A stretch of 56,667 nt of DNA from Rhodovulum marinum (lineage in GTDB: Bacteria > Pseudomonadota > Alphaproteobacteria > Rhodobacterales > Rhodobacteraceae), in NCBI RefSeq assembly GCF_004343075.1, contig NZ_SLXP01000019.1:1-56667 (forward strand), given 5' to 3'. Positions 45,468 through 56,323 of the stretch are shown here, piece by piece. The first letter of the stretch is position 1. Each line of letters begins with the position of its first letter. Below the pieces are notes generated by a model. It was not told the DNA's origin, made no database searches, and saw nothing but the letters and a program-made list of their open reading frames with translations. The position numbers were made by a program, and so were the translations under genes.

Positions 45468-45515
45468 CATATGGGATTCATATGGGATTCATATGGAATT
45501 CATATGCGATTCATA
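45468..45515. repeat. Tandem 11-bp repeat, four units plus a partial fifth
   Basis: Units CATATGGGATT (45468), CATATGGGATT (45479), CATATGGAATT (45490), CATATGCGATT (45501), then CATAT (45512). Each unit starts with the palindrome CATATG. It lies in a 112-bp gap between two convergent genes. The 11-bp period puts the palindromes on nearly the same face of the helix. It is AT-rich in a GC-rich setting. Confidence 0.9.
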
Positions 45516-45530
45516 TCGCGGAATCCGACC

Positions 45531-46088
45531 CTATCGGCCGAATCCCGACAGCCCGTCAAAGTCGATCTTTTCCAGCACCGGCAGCATCGCATCCCGCCCC
45601 GCCCCGCTGGCCTGGATCAGAATTCGGTTGTCCACCAGCGCCGTCAATTCACCGTCCTGGTCGACGAATTTCTGCCGCCCCACCCGCACGATCTCTCCGG
45701 CCGTGCCCATCAGCATCGGGTTGCCGAACATCGCCGCCATCGCGGCCACCATCGGGTTGTCGGCCATCAGCGTGACGGTGAAACTCTGCCCGTCCCCGGC
45801 ATAGGTCGCCTCGGCCCCCGTGCCGCCGCCCATCATGGCAAGTCCTTGATTCATATCGGTTTCCACCTCGCGGGTCCAGCCGTCGGGCGCCGGTGGCAGG
45901 AACCCGGTCAGCCCCTCGGCCTTCATCGCCTGCAGCAATTGCTGGGCATAGGCGATCTCTTCCAGGGCGTATTTCACGTCACCCGATTCATAGGCCTCGA
46001 TGGCGCTTTGCAGCGTGTCGGTGACATCGTCGGCCAGCGCCGCAGGGGCGGCCAGGGCGATCAGGGCGGAAAGGGTCAGGCGTTTCAT
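45531..46088 (-). CDS. Small exported protein of unknown function
   Basis: This 185-residue protein has signal peptide MKRLTLSALIALAAPAALA, a helical part (VTDTLQSAIEAYESGDVKYA, LEEIAYAQQLLQAMK), then a beta-type region with FTVTLMADNPMVAAMAAMFGN and a C-terminal DRNR-free alpha/beta end (ALVDNRILIQASGAG). Similar unnamed periplasmic proteins exist in Proteobacteria. AAGGA lies 7 bases before the ATG. It is a single gene, convergent with the formamidase-like gene. Confidence 0.78.
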   Translation of the reverse strand: MKRLTLSALIALAAPAALADDVTDTLQSAIEAYESGDVKYALEEIAYAQQLLQAMKAEGLTGFLPPAPDGWTREVETDMNQGLAMMGGGTGAEATYAGDGQSFTVTLMADNPMVAAMAAMFGNPMLMGTAGEIVRVGRQKFVDQDGELTALVDNRILIQASGAGRDAMLPVLEKIDFDGLSGFGR

Positions 46089-46124
46089 GGGGCGTCCTTC
46101 AGGGTTGTATCACGGCGCAGCCTA

Positions 46125-47123
46125 TCACCCGCCTCCCCGCCGCTCAAACCGCGCCTGCCAACAGGGTAACGGATCGCCCGGCGCCGGTGTCGCGTGATAC
46201 ACACCACGCGCAATCGCCCTTGCCAAACAACAACTTGCGGCATGTCCCAGCAACAGGGAATCGCGGTCCGGATCGCCCAGCGGCCGCGCCCCCGTCGCCG
46301 CCGCAAAGACCAGGTCGCCGTCGAACAGCGTGTGACTTGGCACCAGCGCCCGCGCGATCCCGTCATGCGCGGCCACCGCCAACCGCGTCGCCTGCGCCTG
46401 GGTCAGGGCGGCATCGGTCGCCACGATGGCGATGGTCGTGGCCCGCCCCGTCAGCTTGGTCCGCGGCACCGTCGCCGGGTCTTGCCGGCCGACCCCCAAG
46501 CCCCCGAATTCAGTGCCGATTTCGAACGGCGCGGCCCAGAATTCCGGCCCGCCCCCCATCACCGCCGAGCCCACCGCGTTCACCGCGACCAACGCGCCCA
46601 CGGTGATCCCGCTGTCCAACACCACCGAGGCCGAGCCCAGCCCCCCCTTCAGGTCCGCCGTCGTCGCCCCGAACCCCGCCCCCGCACTGCCCAGGGCGAA
46701 CTCCTCCGCGACGGCGGAAAGCGCGGAACTTCCCAGCTTTTTGTACGGGTTATCTTCCCAATCCTTGTCGCCGCCATTCAGCAGGTCGAACAGGATCGCG
46801 CCGGGCACGATGGGCACCCGCTGGCCCCCCACCTCGAAACCCCGCCCCATCGCGCGCAAACCGTCCGCCACGCCCGAGGCCGCATCCAGACCAAAGGCCG
46901 AGCCCCCCGCCAGAACCAGCGCGTCCACCTCCTGCACCAGCCGGTCGGGCGCCAGCAGGTCGGTCTCGCGCGTGCCCGGCGCGCCGCCCATCACGTGAAC
47001 GCCCGCCACGAAAGGCGCCGCGCCGACCAGAACGCTGACCCCGGTCTTGATCCGCACGTCATGGGCCTGCCCCACCCGCAGCCCGGCAATATCGGTGATC
47101 AGGTTTCTCGGTCCCGGCCGCAT
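46125..47123 (-). CDS. P1 family (S58, DmpA-like) aminopeptidase
   Basis: This 332-residue N-terminal-nucleophile hydrolase has NLITDIAGLRVGQAHD, TRETDLLAPDRLVQEVDALV, LAGGSAFGLDAASGV and KGGLGSASVV, where family members self-cleave before the nucleophilic Ser/Thr. DmpA-type enzymes release N-terminal amino acids or beta-amino acids. Its start follows directly on repeat copy E, whose AAGAAGG tail is the only ribosome-binding-site-like element. It is probably the last gene of the operon that begins with the peptide ABC transporter, which fits a role in peptide use. Confidence 0.88.
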   Translation of the reverse strand: MRPGPRNLITDIAGLRVGQAHDVRIKTGVSVLVGAAPFVAGVHVMGGAPGTRETDLLAPDRLVQEVDALVLAGGSAFGLDAASGVADGLRAMGRGFEVGGQRVPIVPGAILFDLLNGGDKDWEDNPYKKLGSSALSAVAEEFALGSAGAGFGATTADLKGGLGSASVVLDSGITVGALVAVNAVGSAVMGGGPEFWAAPFEIGTEFGGLGVGRQDPATVPRTKLTGRATTIAIVATDAALTQAQATRLAVAAHDGIARALVPSHTLFDGDLVFAAATGARPLGDPDRDSLLLGHAASCCLARAIARGVYHATPAPGDPLPCWQARFERRGGG

Positions 47124-47132
47124 GCCCCGCCC

Positions 47133-47195
47133 CTTCTTCTGGCTGCAAATATCCCGGGGGAGTCGCCGCCCCGCGGCGACGGGGGCAGCGCCCCC
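47133..47195 (-). repeat. Intergenic hairpin repeat, copy E, with a covarying second stem
   Basis: Read on the minus strand: GGGGGC-GCT-GCCCCC (47195-47181), then GTCGCCGC-GGG-GCGGCGAC (47180-47162), then TCCCCCGGGATATTTG and CAGCCAGAAGAAGG. The second stem differs from the GTCC/GGAC of the other copies but still pairs perfectly over 8 bp. It starts 6 bases after the SDR stop, and the tail ends about 9 bases before the P1 peptidase start. Confidence 0.88.
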
Positions 47196-47201
47196 GCTCC
47201 C

Positions 47202-47942
47202 TCAGATACAGCGCCCGCCATCCACCTCCAGCGCGACCCCGGTGATCATCGACGCCTCGTCCGAACACAGGAAACAGGCCGCGTTGCCCATGTCCTCGGG
47301 TGTGGAAAACCGCCCCAGGGGGATCGTCGCCAGGAACTTCGCCCGCATCTCGGGCGTGTCTTCGCCCAGGAAACTCTTCAGCAGCGGCGTCTCGCCCGCG
47401 ACGGGACACAGCGCGTTGACCCGCACGTCCGCTGGGGCCAGTTCCACCGCCATCGCCCTGGTCGCGGTGATCATCCAGCCCTTGGACGCGTTGTACCAGT
47501 TCAGCCGCGGCCGCGGCGACAGCCCCGCGGTCGAGGCCACGTTCAGGATCGCGCCCGCGCCATTGGCCTTGAACTGCGGCACCAGATGGCGCGCGGTCAG
47601 GAAGACCGACTTGGCGTTGACCGCCAGAACCCGGTCGAATTCCGCTTCCGTGACCTCCTCCATCGGCTTGGGCATGTGGGTGATGCCGGCATTGTTCACC
47701 AGGATGTCCAGCCGCCCGAAGGCCGCCAGCGCCGCGCGCGCCATCTCGCCGACCGAGGCGTCATCGGCCACGTCGACCGCCTGCGCGATGCCGCCGACCT
47801 CGTCCGCGACGGCGCGGGCGGCGTCCGCGTTGATGTCGGCCACCATCACCCGTGCCCCCTCGGCGGCGAACCTGCGCACGATCCCCGCGCCAAAGCCCGA
47901 ACCGCCCCCCGTCACGATTGCCGTCTTTCCCGCCAGCCTCAT
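47202..47942 (-). CDS. Short-chain dehydrogenase/reductase (SDR)
   Basis: This 246-residue Rossmann oxidoreductase has the cofactor loop VTGGGSGFGAGIVRRF, NNAG at LVNNAGITHMP, the catalytic serine in NVASTAGLS and YNASK (Tyr, Lys), and a C-terminal EVDGGRCI. DI after the second strand (MVADINADA) favours NAD. A 3-oxoacyl or alcohol substrate is possible. GGAGG lies 8 bases upstream. It is within the minus-strand operon, 28 bases after the glycosyltransferase stop. Confidence 0.9.
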   Translation of the reverse strand: MRLAGKTAIVTGGGSGFGAGIVRRFAAEGARVMVADINADAARAVADEVGGIAQAVDVADDASVGEMARAALAAFGRLDILVNNAGITHMPKPMEEVTEAEFDRVLAVNAKSVFLTARHLVPQFKANGAGAILNVASTAGLSPRPRLNWYNASKGWMITATRAMAVELAPADVRVNALCPVAGETPLLKSFLGEDTPEMRAKFLATIPLGRFSTPEDMGNAACFLCSDEASMITGVALEVDGGRCI

Positions 47943-47970
47943 TGTCGTCGCCTCCCGTGATGGGCCACAA

Positions 47971-49092
47971 TCACCGCGCAAGCGCCGCCGCCAAATCGGC
48001 GGCCACCCGCTCGTCGCGAATCTCACCGACGCGGGCCAGGCGCGCGGTGTATTTCCAGCCGGTATTGATCGCGGCGCAGTGCCAATAGCCGGCGTCACTG
48101 CGTTGCCAGAACCGCCTCAGCGCCGCTGGGCCGATGCGGTGCACGTCCCAGTTCATCCGCCCGGCCAGTCGCCCCGGGGCGACGGCGTATTTCGTCGGGC
48201 AGGGATGGTCCTCGACGCTGCGCCAGACATGGTCGCGATGGCGGAACGGCGGCTTGGCCGACGGGCCGGGCAGGCGCCACCGGCCGGTAAAGACCGCGAT
48301 GCCCAGCGGATTGCGAACCGCCATGTCGAACACGCTTTGCCCTTCGGACCAGACCAGCTCGTCGATATCGATGTTGAGAATCGCGCGGGCGGTGGCCAGG
48401 AACCGCAGCCGCGCGAGGTTCAGCATCGCGGTGCGAAGAAACTTGGCCGCGTGCCGGTGCGCGCCGCGTTTCAGCATCGGCCCATAGGGCAGGGGCGCCG
48501 GCAGCACCAGCCCGTCCAGCCCCGCCGCGCCCAGCACGTCGACGATCTCGTCCGGGCCATAGCGGGTCGAGCCGTTGTCGATGAACAGGATCGCCTCGGC
48601 GCCTTGGGTCTTGCGGTGGTAGCGGGCGAAATCGCCGATCCAGTCCAGGTCGTTGTCGCGCGAGATGGTCACGATCACGTTGCGCCCGGCAAAGACCTCG
48701 CGGTCCACATGGCTTACGCCGGTTTCGATCCGCCAATCGGGGCCCGCGATCTCGATCCGGGCGGCCGGGCTTGGGGCGGGCAGGTCGAGGACCTCGTAGC
48801 GGGCGCGGCGGTTGCGGTATCTGGGCCGGACAGGCGTGCCGTCGACCCGGATTTCGGCTTCGTTCAGCGCCTGCCGCAGGTTCAGCAACGGCGGTGCGAC
48901 CATTGTGATCCGCCCGGCATCCCAGAACGCGTCATACCACAACGTGGTGCGGTCATAACGCGAATCCGGCGCCGTCTGCCCCGCGTCGTGCGGCACGATA
49001 TCGGCCCGGCGCAACGGCGTGTCGCCCAGGTCGGCCGTCGCAAGGGTCCCGATGCCGGGCCGTGTCGTTGTCATCGTCACCGTCTTATCCAT
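47971..49092 (-). CDS. Glycosyltransferase, GT2_4/GT92-like
   Basis: This 373-residue protein has the opening ISRDNDLDWIGDFARYHRK, LFIDNGSTRYGPDEI and the DxD-type metal site ILNIDIDELVW, as in the Glyco_tranf_2_4/GT92 group that includes many proteins of unknown acceptor. There is no signal or membrane segment. The ATG giving MDKTVTM overlaps the aldehyde dehydrogenase stop by 8 bases; an ATG six codons later (49074) is an alternative start. A glycosyltransferase is out of place between a dehydrogenase and an SDR. Confidence 0.78.
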   Translation of the reverse strand: MDKTVTMTTTRPGIGTLATADLGDTPLRRADIVPHDAGQTAPDSRYDRTTLWYDAFWDAGRITMVAPPLLNLRQALNEAEIRVDGTPVRPRYRNRRARYEVLDLPAPSPAARIEIAGPDWRIETGVSHVDREVFAGRNVIVTISRDNDLDWIGDFARYHRKTQGAEAILFIDNGSTRYGPDEIVDVLGAAGLDGLVLPAPLPYGPMLKRGAHRHAAKFLRTAMLNLARLRFLATARAILNIDIDELVWSEGQSVFDMAVRNPLGIAVFTGRWRLPGPSAKPPFRHRDHVWRSVEDHPCPTKYAVAPGRLAGRMNWDVHRIGPAALRRFWQRSDAGYWHCAAINTGWKYTARLARVGEIRDERVAADLAAALAR

Positions 49093-50544
49093 GCCGTGCG
49101 GCCACCGTCTTGACCGTGGAAAACCCGTAAAGCGCCTCGAACCCCTTTTCGCGGCCATGGCCCGACAGCCCGGTGCCGCCGAAGGGCAGTTCCACACCGC
49201 CGCCCGCGCCGTAATTGTTGATGAAGACCTGCCCGGCCTGCAAACTGCGGGCCAGCCGCATCTGCCGCCCACCGTCGCGCGACCAGACCGATGCGACAAG
49301 GCCATAGCCCGTGCCATTGGCGATTTCGGTGGCCTCGTCCTCGTCTTCGAAGGGGATCAAGGCCTGCACGGGGCCGAAGATCTCTTCCTGCGCCAGCCTG
49401 TGCGCCGGAGGCACGCCCGCCAGCAGGCGCGGCGCGACATAATGCCCACCCGTGGGCGCGGTGTCCAGGATCGTGCCCTCGGCGGCGGTGTCCAGGTCCG
49501 CGCCCTGCGCCAGGAACCCGGCGACGATCTCTTTCTGGCGGGCCGAGATCAGCGGACCCAGGTTCAGGTCGTCCATCGCCGGGCCGACCCTCAGCGCGCG
49601 GTATCGCTCGGCCATGCGGGCCAGCACCTCGTCATAGACGGGCCGCTGGACCAGGATGCGCGATGACGCCGAGCAGGTTTGCCCCGCGTTCTGGATACCC
49701 GCGTTCACCAGGAAGGGCAGGGCGGCGTCCAGATCGGCATCGGCAAAGACCAGCTGGGGCGATTTCCCGCCCAGTTCCAGCGTGACCGGCACCACGTTCT
49801 GCGCCGCGGCCGCCTGCACCAGCCGGCCCACCGCGAGCGACCCGGTGAAGCTGATATGGTTGACGCCCGGATGCGCCGTCAGCGCGGCACCCGCCTCTTC
49901 GCCAAGACCCGGCACCACGTTCAGCGCGCCCGGTGGCAGGCCCGCCTCTTCGGCCAGCTTGGCGAAGGCCAGCGCGGTCAGGCAGGCCTCTTCGGCGGGT
50001 TTCAGCACGACGGCATTGCCCATCGCCAGGGCGGCCCCCACGGACCGGCCGATGATCTGCATCGGGTAATTCCACGGGATGATGTGGCCCGTCACCCCGT
50101 GGGGTTCGCGGAGGGTGTAGACCGTGTAGCCCTCGAGATAGGGGATGGTCTGGCCCATCACCTTGTCGGCGGCACCGCCGTAGAATTCCATGTAGCGGGC
50201 CAGCGCCATCGCGTCGGCGCGGGCCTGCGTCAGCGGCTTGCCCACGTCGGTCGCCTCGATCGCGGCCAGTTCATCGGCCCGGCCGCGCACGAACTGGCCG
50301 ATCCGGGCAAGGATACGGCCCCGCTCGGCGGCGGTGGTGCGGCCCCAGGCGCCTGTCCGGGCATCCTGGGCGGCGGCGATGGCGGCGTCGATATCGGCGG
50401 CCTGCCCGCGGGCGATTTCGCCGATGGTCTCGCCGGTCGAGGGGTTCTCGATGGGCAGGGTCTGGCCGGACATGGGCGGCGTCCAGTGCCCGGCGACAAA
50501 GCAGCGATCGGTGGGAAACCAGAGATCGCGGATCACATCGTTGG

Positions 50545-50548
<4 letters not shown>
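49085..50548 (-). CDS. Aldehyde dehydrogenase family protein
   Basis: This 487-residue protein has PWNYPMQIIGRSVGAALAMG, the catalytic glutamate in TLELGGKSPQLVFADADLD and the catalytic cysteine in NAGQTCSASSR, and ends with GGVELPFGGTGLSGHGREKG. It is nearest in form to betaine/gamma-aminobutyraldehyde-type NAD dehydrogenases. Its start overlaps the ABC ATPase stop (ATGA), so it is coupled to the transporter and probably acts on a product of the imported substrate. Confidence 0.9.
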
Positions 50549-52112
<1,564 letters not shown>

Positions 52113-52116
<4 letters not shown>

Positions 52117-52934
52117 CGGGCCGCCCTCCGCAGGCGGGGGTCCAGCGCGTCGCGCAACCCGTCGCCCATCAGGTTCAGCCCCAGCACCAGCAGGACGATG
52201 CACAGCCCCGGCAGGATCGCCAGCGCGGGCGCGGTGTAGATCATGGTCTGCGCCTCGGCCAGCATGCGGCCCCAGCTGGGCGTCGGGGGTTGCGCGCCGA
52301 GGCCGACGTAGGACATGCCCGCCTCGGCGAGGATGCCAAGGCTGAACTGGATGGAACCTTGCACGATCAACAGGTTGGCGATGTTGGGCAGGATATGTTC
52401 CACGCTGATCCGGGCCGCGCCCTTTCCCGCCACGCGGGCCGCGAGGATGTAGTCCAGCGTCCACAGGCTGAGTGCGGCGCCGCGGGTGACGCGGGCGAAG
52501 ACGGGGATGTTGAAGATGCCGATGGCAAGGATCGCGTTGACCGCCGAGGGGCCGAAAACGGCGGTGATGAGGATGGCGATGACCAGCGCCGGAAAGGCGA
52601 AGATCAGGTCGTTCATCCGCATCACCAGCTCGTCCAGCCAACCGCCCCGATTGGCCGCGGCGAGCAGCCCCAGGGGCACCCCCAGCCCCATGCCGATCCC
52701 GACCGCGACCAGCGCCACCGCGATCGAGGACCGCGCGCCAACCATCAGCATCGACAAGAGGTCGCGGCCGAACTGGTCGGTGCCAAGGGGGTAGGCGCCG
52801 CCGGGTGGGCGCAGCCGGTCGGCGATGTTCAGCGCGGCCACGTCATGGGGCACCCAGACCAGCGAGACGGCGGCGGCAACGAGGAATACCGCCGAAAGTG
52901 CCCCCCCGATGACCAACTGCACGCGCCCCGTCAT
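52113..52934 (-). CDS. Dipeptide-type ABC transporter permease (DppC/OppC-like)
   Basis: This 273-residue permease has an N-terminal helix, the periplasmic PLGTDQFGRDLLSMLMVGAR motif typical of DppC, five more helices and the ATPase-coupling EAA loop DYILAARVAGKGAARISVEH ending ILPN. Its ATG overlaps the upstream permease stop (ATGA). Confidence 0.92.
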
Positions 52935-53875
52935 CGCCGCCTCAGCCGGGGGTCGACGGCGGCATAGGCCAGGTCGACGAGGAAGGTGACGAGGATCACG
53001 GCAAAGACCAGCAGCATCACCATGCTTTCGACCACGACCAGGTCGCGCTGGGTGATCGCCTGGAAGATCAGTCGCCCCAGGCCCGGCAGGAAGAACACGT
53101 TCTCGATGATGATCGCGCCCGCGATCAGGAACGAGAATTGCAGCCCGAGGATGGTCAGCACCGGGATCAGCGCGTTGCGGAAGGCGTGGCGTCGGATCGC
53201 CTGTCCGCGGGTCAGCCCCTTGGCGCGCGCGCTGCGAATATAGTCCTGGCCCAACGTCTCGATCAGCGCCGAGCGCATCACCCGGGCGAGGATTGCGGCC
53301 TGCGGCAGGGCCAGCGCCACCGCCGGCAGGGTCAGCGCCTTGAGGCCGGGCACGAGGCCCGCCTCCCAGCCGGGGAAGCCACCTGCGGAGAACCAGTTGA
53401 GCTTCACCGCGAAAACCAGCACCAGCAGCATCGCGAACCAGAAATTCGGCACCGCGATGCCCAGCTGCGTCGCCCCCATCACGCCGAAATCCACCGGCCC
53501 GCCCCGCCGCGCTGCGGCCCAAAGGCCCGCGGGCAGGGCGATCGCCGTCGAGAGCGTCAGCGCATAGGCGGCCAGCGGCAGCGATACCCACAACCGCTGC
53601 GCCACGAGGTCGGCCACCGGCACGCGATAGGTATAGGACCGGCCGAAATCCCCGGTCAGCATGCCGCCCAGCCAGTCGAGATAGCGGGCCAGCGGCGAGC
53701 CGGTCAGGCCCAGCTCGTCCCTGAGCGCCGCCACCGCCGCCGGGTCGGCGTTCAGCCCCAGCATGTAGGCGGCCGGGTCGCCCGGGATCACCTCGATCAC
53801 GGCGAAGATCACGACGCTCGCGGCCAGAAGGCTGAGCCCGAGCGAAAGAAGGCGCCTGAAAGCATAACGCAGCAT
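52931..53875 (-). CDS. Dipeptide-type ABC transporter permease (DppB/OppB-like)
   Basis: This 314-residue permease starts with MLRYAFRRLLSLGLSLLAAS, has the conserved FAVIEVIPGDPAAYMLG and the EAA loop DYIRSARAKGLTRGQAIRRH, and ends YAAVDPRLRRR. It is the first gene of the operon. No substrate-binding protein is found beside it on either strand, so the binding component is elsewhere or has been lost. The divergent creatinase suggests, but does not prove, that a creatine-like or peptide substrate is imported. Confidence 0.92.
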   Translation of the reverse strand: MLRYAFRRLLSLGLSLLAASVVIFAVIEVIPGDPAAYMLGLNADPAAVAALRDELGLTGSPLARYLDWLGGMLTGDFGRSYTYRVPVADLVAQRLWVSLPLAAYALTLSTAIALPAGLWAAARRGGPVDFGVMGATQLGIAVPNFWFAMLLVLVFAVKLNWFSAGGFPGWEAGLVPGLKALTLPAVALALPQAAILARVMRSALIETLGQDYIRSARAKGLTRGQAIRRHAFRNALIPVLTILGLQFSFLIAGAIIIENVFFLPGLGRLIFQAITQRDLVVVESMVMLLVFAVILVTFLVDLAYAAVDPRLRRR

Positions 53876-54085
53876 GGGGCGAGCCTAGGCAAGCGCCCCC
53901 CATCGCGCCAGAGGATTTGCCCGCTTGCCGGGCCGCGCGTTTGGCGTAATATCCCGCGCGGGCCGCGTGGCGATGGCGTCGCCGCGGGGGTAAGCGCCCC
54001 CATGGCCCGGGCACCCCGCCCTGTCTCCTGAACGCCGGGACCCCACTTGGCCCGGCCGCCCCGGGCCGACCGCTCGGAGGTTTCG

Positions 54086-55291
54086 ATGACCCGACCCGAC
54101 TTTTTCCGCTTTCACAACGGCGACAAGGCCCCGCTGCCCTTCTCGCAGGACGAGTACGACACCCGCCTGATGGGCCTGCGTTCGGCGATGGACGCCACCG
54201 GCGCAGAGGTGGCGGTTCTGACCTCGATGCACGCGATCGCCTATTACTCGGGCTTTCTCTATTGCAGCTTCGGGCGGCCCTACGGGCTGGTCGTGACGGC
54301 CTCGGAGGCGGTGACGATCAGCGCGGGGATCGACGCGGGCCAGCCCTGGCGGCGTTGCGCGACCGACAACATCACCTATACCGACTGGCAGCGCGACAAT
54401 TTCTGGCGTGCGGTGGCCCATGTGGCCGGGCAGGGGCGCGCCGTCGGCTACGAGGGCGACCACCTGACGCTGGCGCAGAAGGCGAAGCTGGATGCGTTCC
54501 TCGGCCCTCGCGAAACGGTGGATATCGCCCCCGCCTCGATGCAGCAGCGGATGCGCAAGAGCCCGGCCGAGATCGCGTTGATCCGCGCCGGGGCGGCGGT
54601 GGCCGATGTGGGCGGTTACGCGATCCGCGAGGCGGTGCGCGAGGGCACGCGCGAGATCGACGTTGCCATGGCCGGCCGCGACGCGATGGAACTGGAAATC
54701 GCGCGCCGTTTCCCCGATGCCGAATATCGCGACACATGGGTCTGGTTCCAGTCGGGGCTGAACACCGACGGGGCGCATAACCCGGTGACCGCGCGGGCGT
54801 TGCAGCGGGGCGATATCCTGTCGCTGAACACCTTCCCGATGATCTCGGGCTATTACACGGCGCTGGAACGGACGATGTTCGTGGCCGAGGTGGACGCGGC
54901 CAGCCTGCGTGTTTGGGAGGCGAACGTCGCCGCCCATGAATACGGCATGTCGCTGTTGAAGCCGGGGGTGAGTTGCGCCGAGGTGACCCACGCGATCAAC
55001 GATTTCCTCGCCGCGCGCGACCTGCTGCAATACCGCAGCTTCGGTTATGGCCATTCTTTCGGGGTGCTGTCGCATTACTATGGGCGCGAGGCGGGGCTGG
55101 AGCTGCGCGAGGATATCGACACGGTGCTGGAACCCGGCATGGTGATCTCGATGGAACCGATGCTGACGATCCCTCAGGGACAGCCCGGCGCGGGCGGATA
55201 CCGCGAACACGACATCCTGATCGTGACCGGGGACGGGGCCGAGACCATCACCGGCTATCCCTATGGGCCCGATTTCAACGTGGTTGGCTGA
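54086..55291 (+). CDS. Creatinase (creatine amidinohydrolase)
   Basis: This 401-residue pita-bread (M24-like) enzyme hydrolyses creatine to sarcosine and urea. It matches Pseudomonas putida creatinase (about 403 residues, recalled) in long blocks: FLYCSFGRPYGLVVT, WFQSGLNTDGAHNPVT, YYTALERTMF, SFGYGHSFGVLSHYYGREAG and EPGMVISMEPML. H231, E261 and E357 correspond to the catalytic H232, E262 and E358 of that enzyme, all with an offset of one. GGAGG lies 6 bases before the ATG. It has no metal-ligand set of aminopeptidases. It is divergent from the peptide-type ABC operon; no sarcosine oxidase or creatininase is nearby. Confidence 0.92.
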   Translation: MTRPDFFRFHNGDKAPLPFSQDEYDTRLMGLRSAMDATGAEVAVLTSMHAIAYYSGFLYCSFGRPYGLVVTASEAVTISAGIDAGQPWRRCATDNITYTDWQRDNFWRAVAHVAGQGRAVGYEGDHLTLAQKAKLDAFLGPRETVDIAPASMQQRMRKSPAEIALIRAGAAVADVGGYAIREAVREGTREIDVAMAGRDAMELEIARRFPDAEYRDTWVWFQSGLNTDGAHNPVTARALQRGDILSLNTFPMISGYYTALERTMFVAEVDAASLRVWEANVAAHEYGMSLLKPGVSCAEVTHAINDFLAARDLLQYRSFGYGHSFGVLSHYYGREAGLELREDIDTVLEPGMVISMEPMLTIPQGQPGAGGYREHDILIVTGDGAETITGYPYGPDFNVVG

Positions 55292-55294
55292 GGC

Positions 55295-56323
55295 TTAGCG
55301 CCGGTCCATCAGCGCGCGGGTCCGGGCGACGATGACGGGCAGCGCGACGGTCAGCACCAGCAGCCGGAACACGTGATGGGCCGCAACATAGGCGGGGTCG
55401 GCGTCCAGCAGGAGCGACATCGCCATCATCGTTTCCAGCCCGCCGGGGGCAAAGGCGATCAGCGCGGTCAGCATCGGCAGGCCGAGCGTCATCGAAACCA
55501 GCGCCGCTGCGGCCAGCGACACCGCGGCGGCGAACACCGTCAGAAGGCTGGAGGCCCCCAGCGACTGCCAGACCATGCGCGGCGTGATACCCGAGAAGCG
55601 CGCACCGATCAGCGTGCCCATCACGGTAAAGGCGGGGATCGACAGCCAGGCGGGCACCGACCCCGATATCGCGCCCGTCGCGTGCCCCAGCCCCGACAGT
55701 GCCATGCCCCCCAGCAAGAGCGCCGCGGGCACCTTGAGGCGCTGGAATGCCACCCCGCACAGAAGCGAGAGCACGATCAACGGCCCCAGCACCGTCAGCG
55801 GCATCGCCGGCGGCAGGGCAGGCAGGCCGGGCAGGTCGCCATGGCCCAAGAGCGGCGCGACGAAGGGCACGATCAGCGTCAGCGACAGCACCCGTAGCGT
55901 CTGGATCATCGTCACCCGTGGCAGGTCGGCCCTGACATCGGTGGACAAGCTGAGCACATAGCTGAGATGCCCCGGCGTCGCGGTCAGAAGCGCGCTCATC
56001 CGGTCGAAGCCGAACAGCCGTTCCAGCAGGCGCGCGCCGAACCACAGGATCGCCAGCACCGCGACAGCCAGAAGTGCGAGGCTGAGCGGCCAGCGCGCGG
56101 CGGTGGCGACCGCCTCGGGGGTGACGCCCGCGCCCATGTTGACCCCGATCAGTAGGAAACACGCATCGCGCAGCCGCGCGGGCATCGTCACCGGAACGCC
56201 GGCCAGTGCCAGAAGCGTCACGGTCAATGCCGGCCCGGTCAGGAACGGCGCCGGCACACCGGCAAGCGTGGCCAGGATGGCGCCGGCGGCGCCGGCCGCG
56301 AGGGTGAGAAGCGCAGGGACCAT
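55295..56323 (-). CDS. AbrB-family integral membrane protein
   Basis: This 342-residue protein has about ten hydrophobic helices in two similar halves, each with the family's Gly-Pro pattern: PAPFLTGPALTVTLLALAG near the start and TATPGHLSYVLSLS; second half VPAALLLGGMALSGL and FAPGGLETMMAMSLLLDAD. This is the AbrB (ammonia-monooxygenase-like, YjeH-type name) family, in some cases implicated in tricarboxylate or regulator transport; the role here is unknown. The ATG at 56323 has GGAA 5 bases before it. It ends 3 bases from the convergent creatinase gene. Confidence 0.82.
   Translation of the reverse strand: MVPALLTLAAGAAGAILATLAGVPAPFLTGPALTVTLLALAGVPVTMPARLRDACFLLIGVNMGAGVTPEAVATAARWPLSLALLAVAVLAILWFGARLLERLFGFDRMSALLTATPGHLSYVLSLSTDVRADLPRVTMIQTLRVLSLTLIVPFVAPLLGHGDLPGLPALPPAMPLTVLGPLIVLSLLCGVAFQRLKVPAALLLGGMALSGLGHATGAISGSVPAWLSIPAFTVMGTLIGARFSGITPRMVWQSLGASSLLTVFAAAVSLAAAALVSMTLGLPMLTALIAFAPGGLETMMAMSLLLDADPAYVAAHHVFRLLVLTVALPVIVARTRALMDRR

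Noticed and set aside
45468-45515. Possible CRISPR or toxin-antitoxin array
   Set aside because: Units are 11 bp in direct contact with no spacers, and no cas genes are present; listed as a tandem repeat instead.
54086-55291. Reading the M24-like protein as Xaa-Pro aminopeptidase or DMSP lyase DddP
   Set aside because: Long identical blocks and matching catalytic residues point to creatinase; the metal ligands of aminopeptidases are not all present and DddP is longer.
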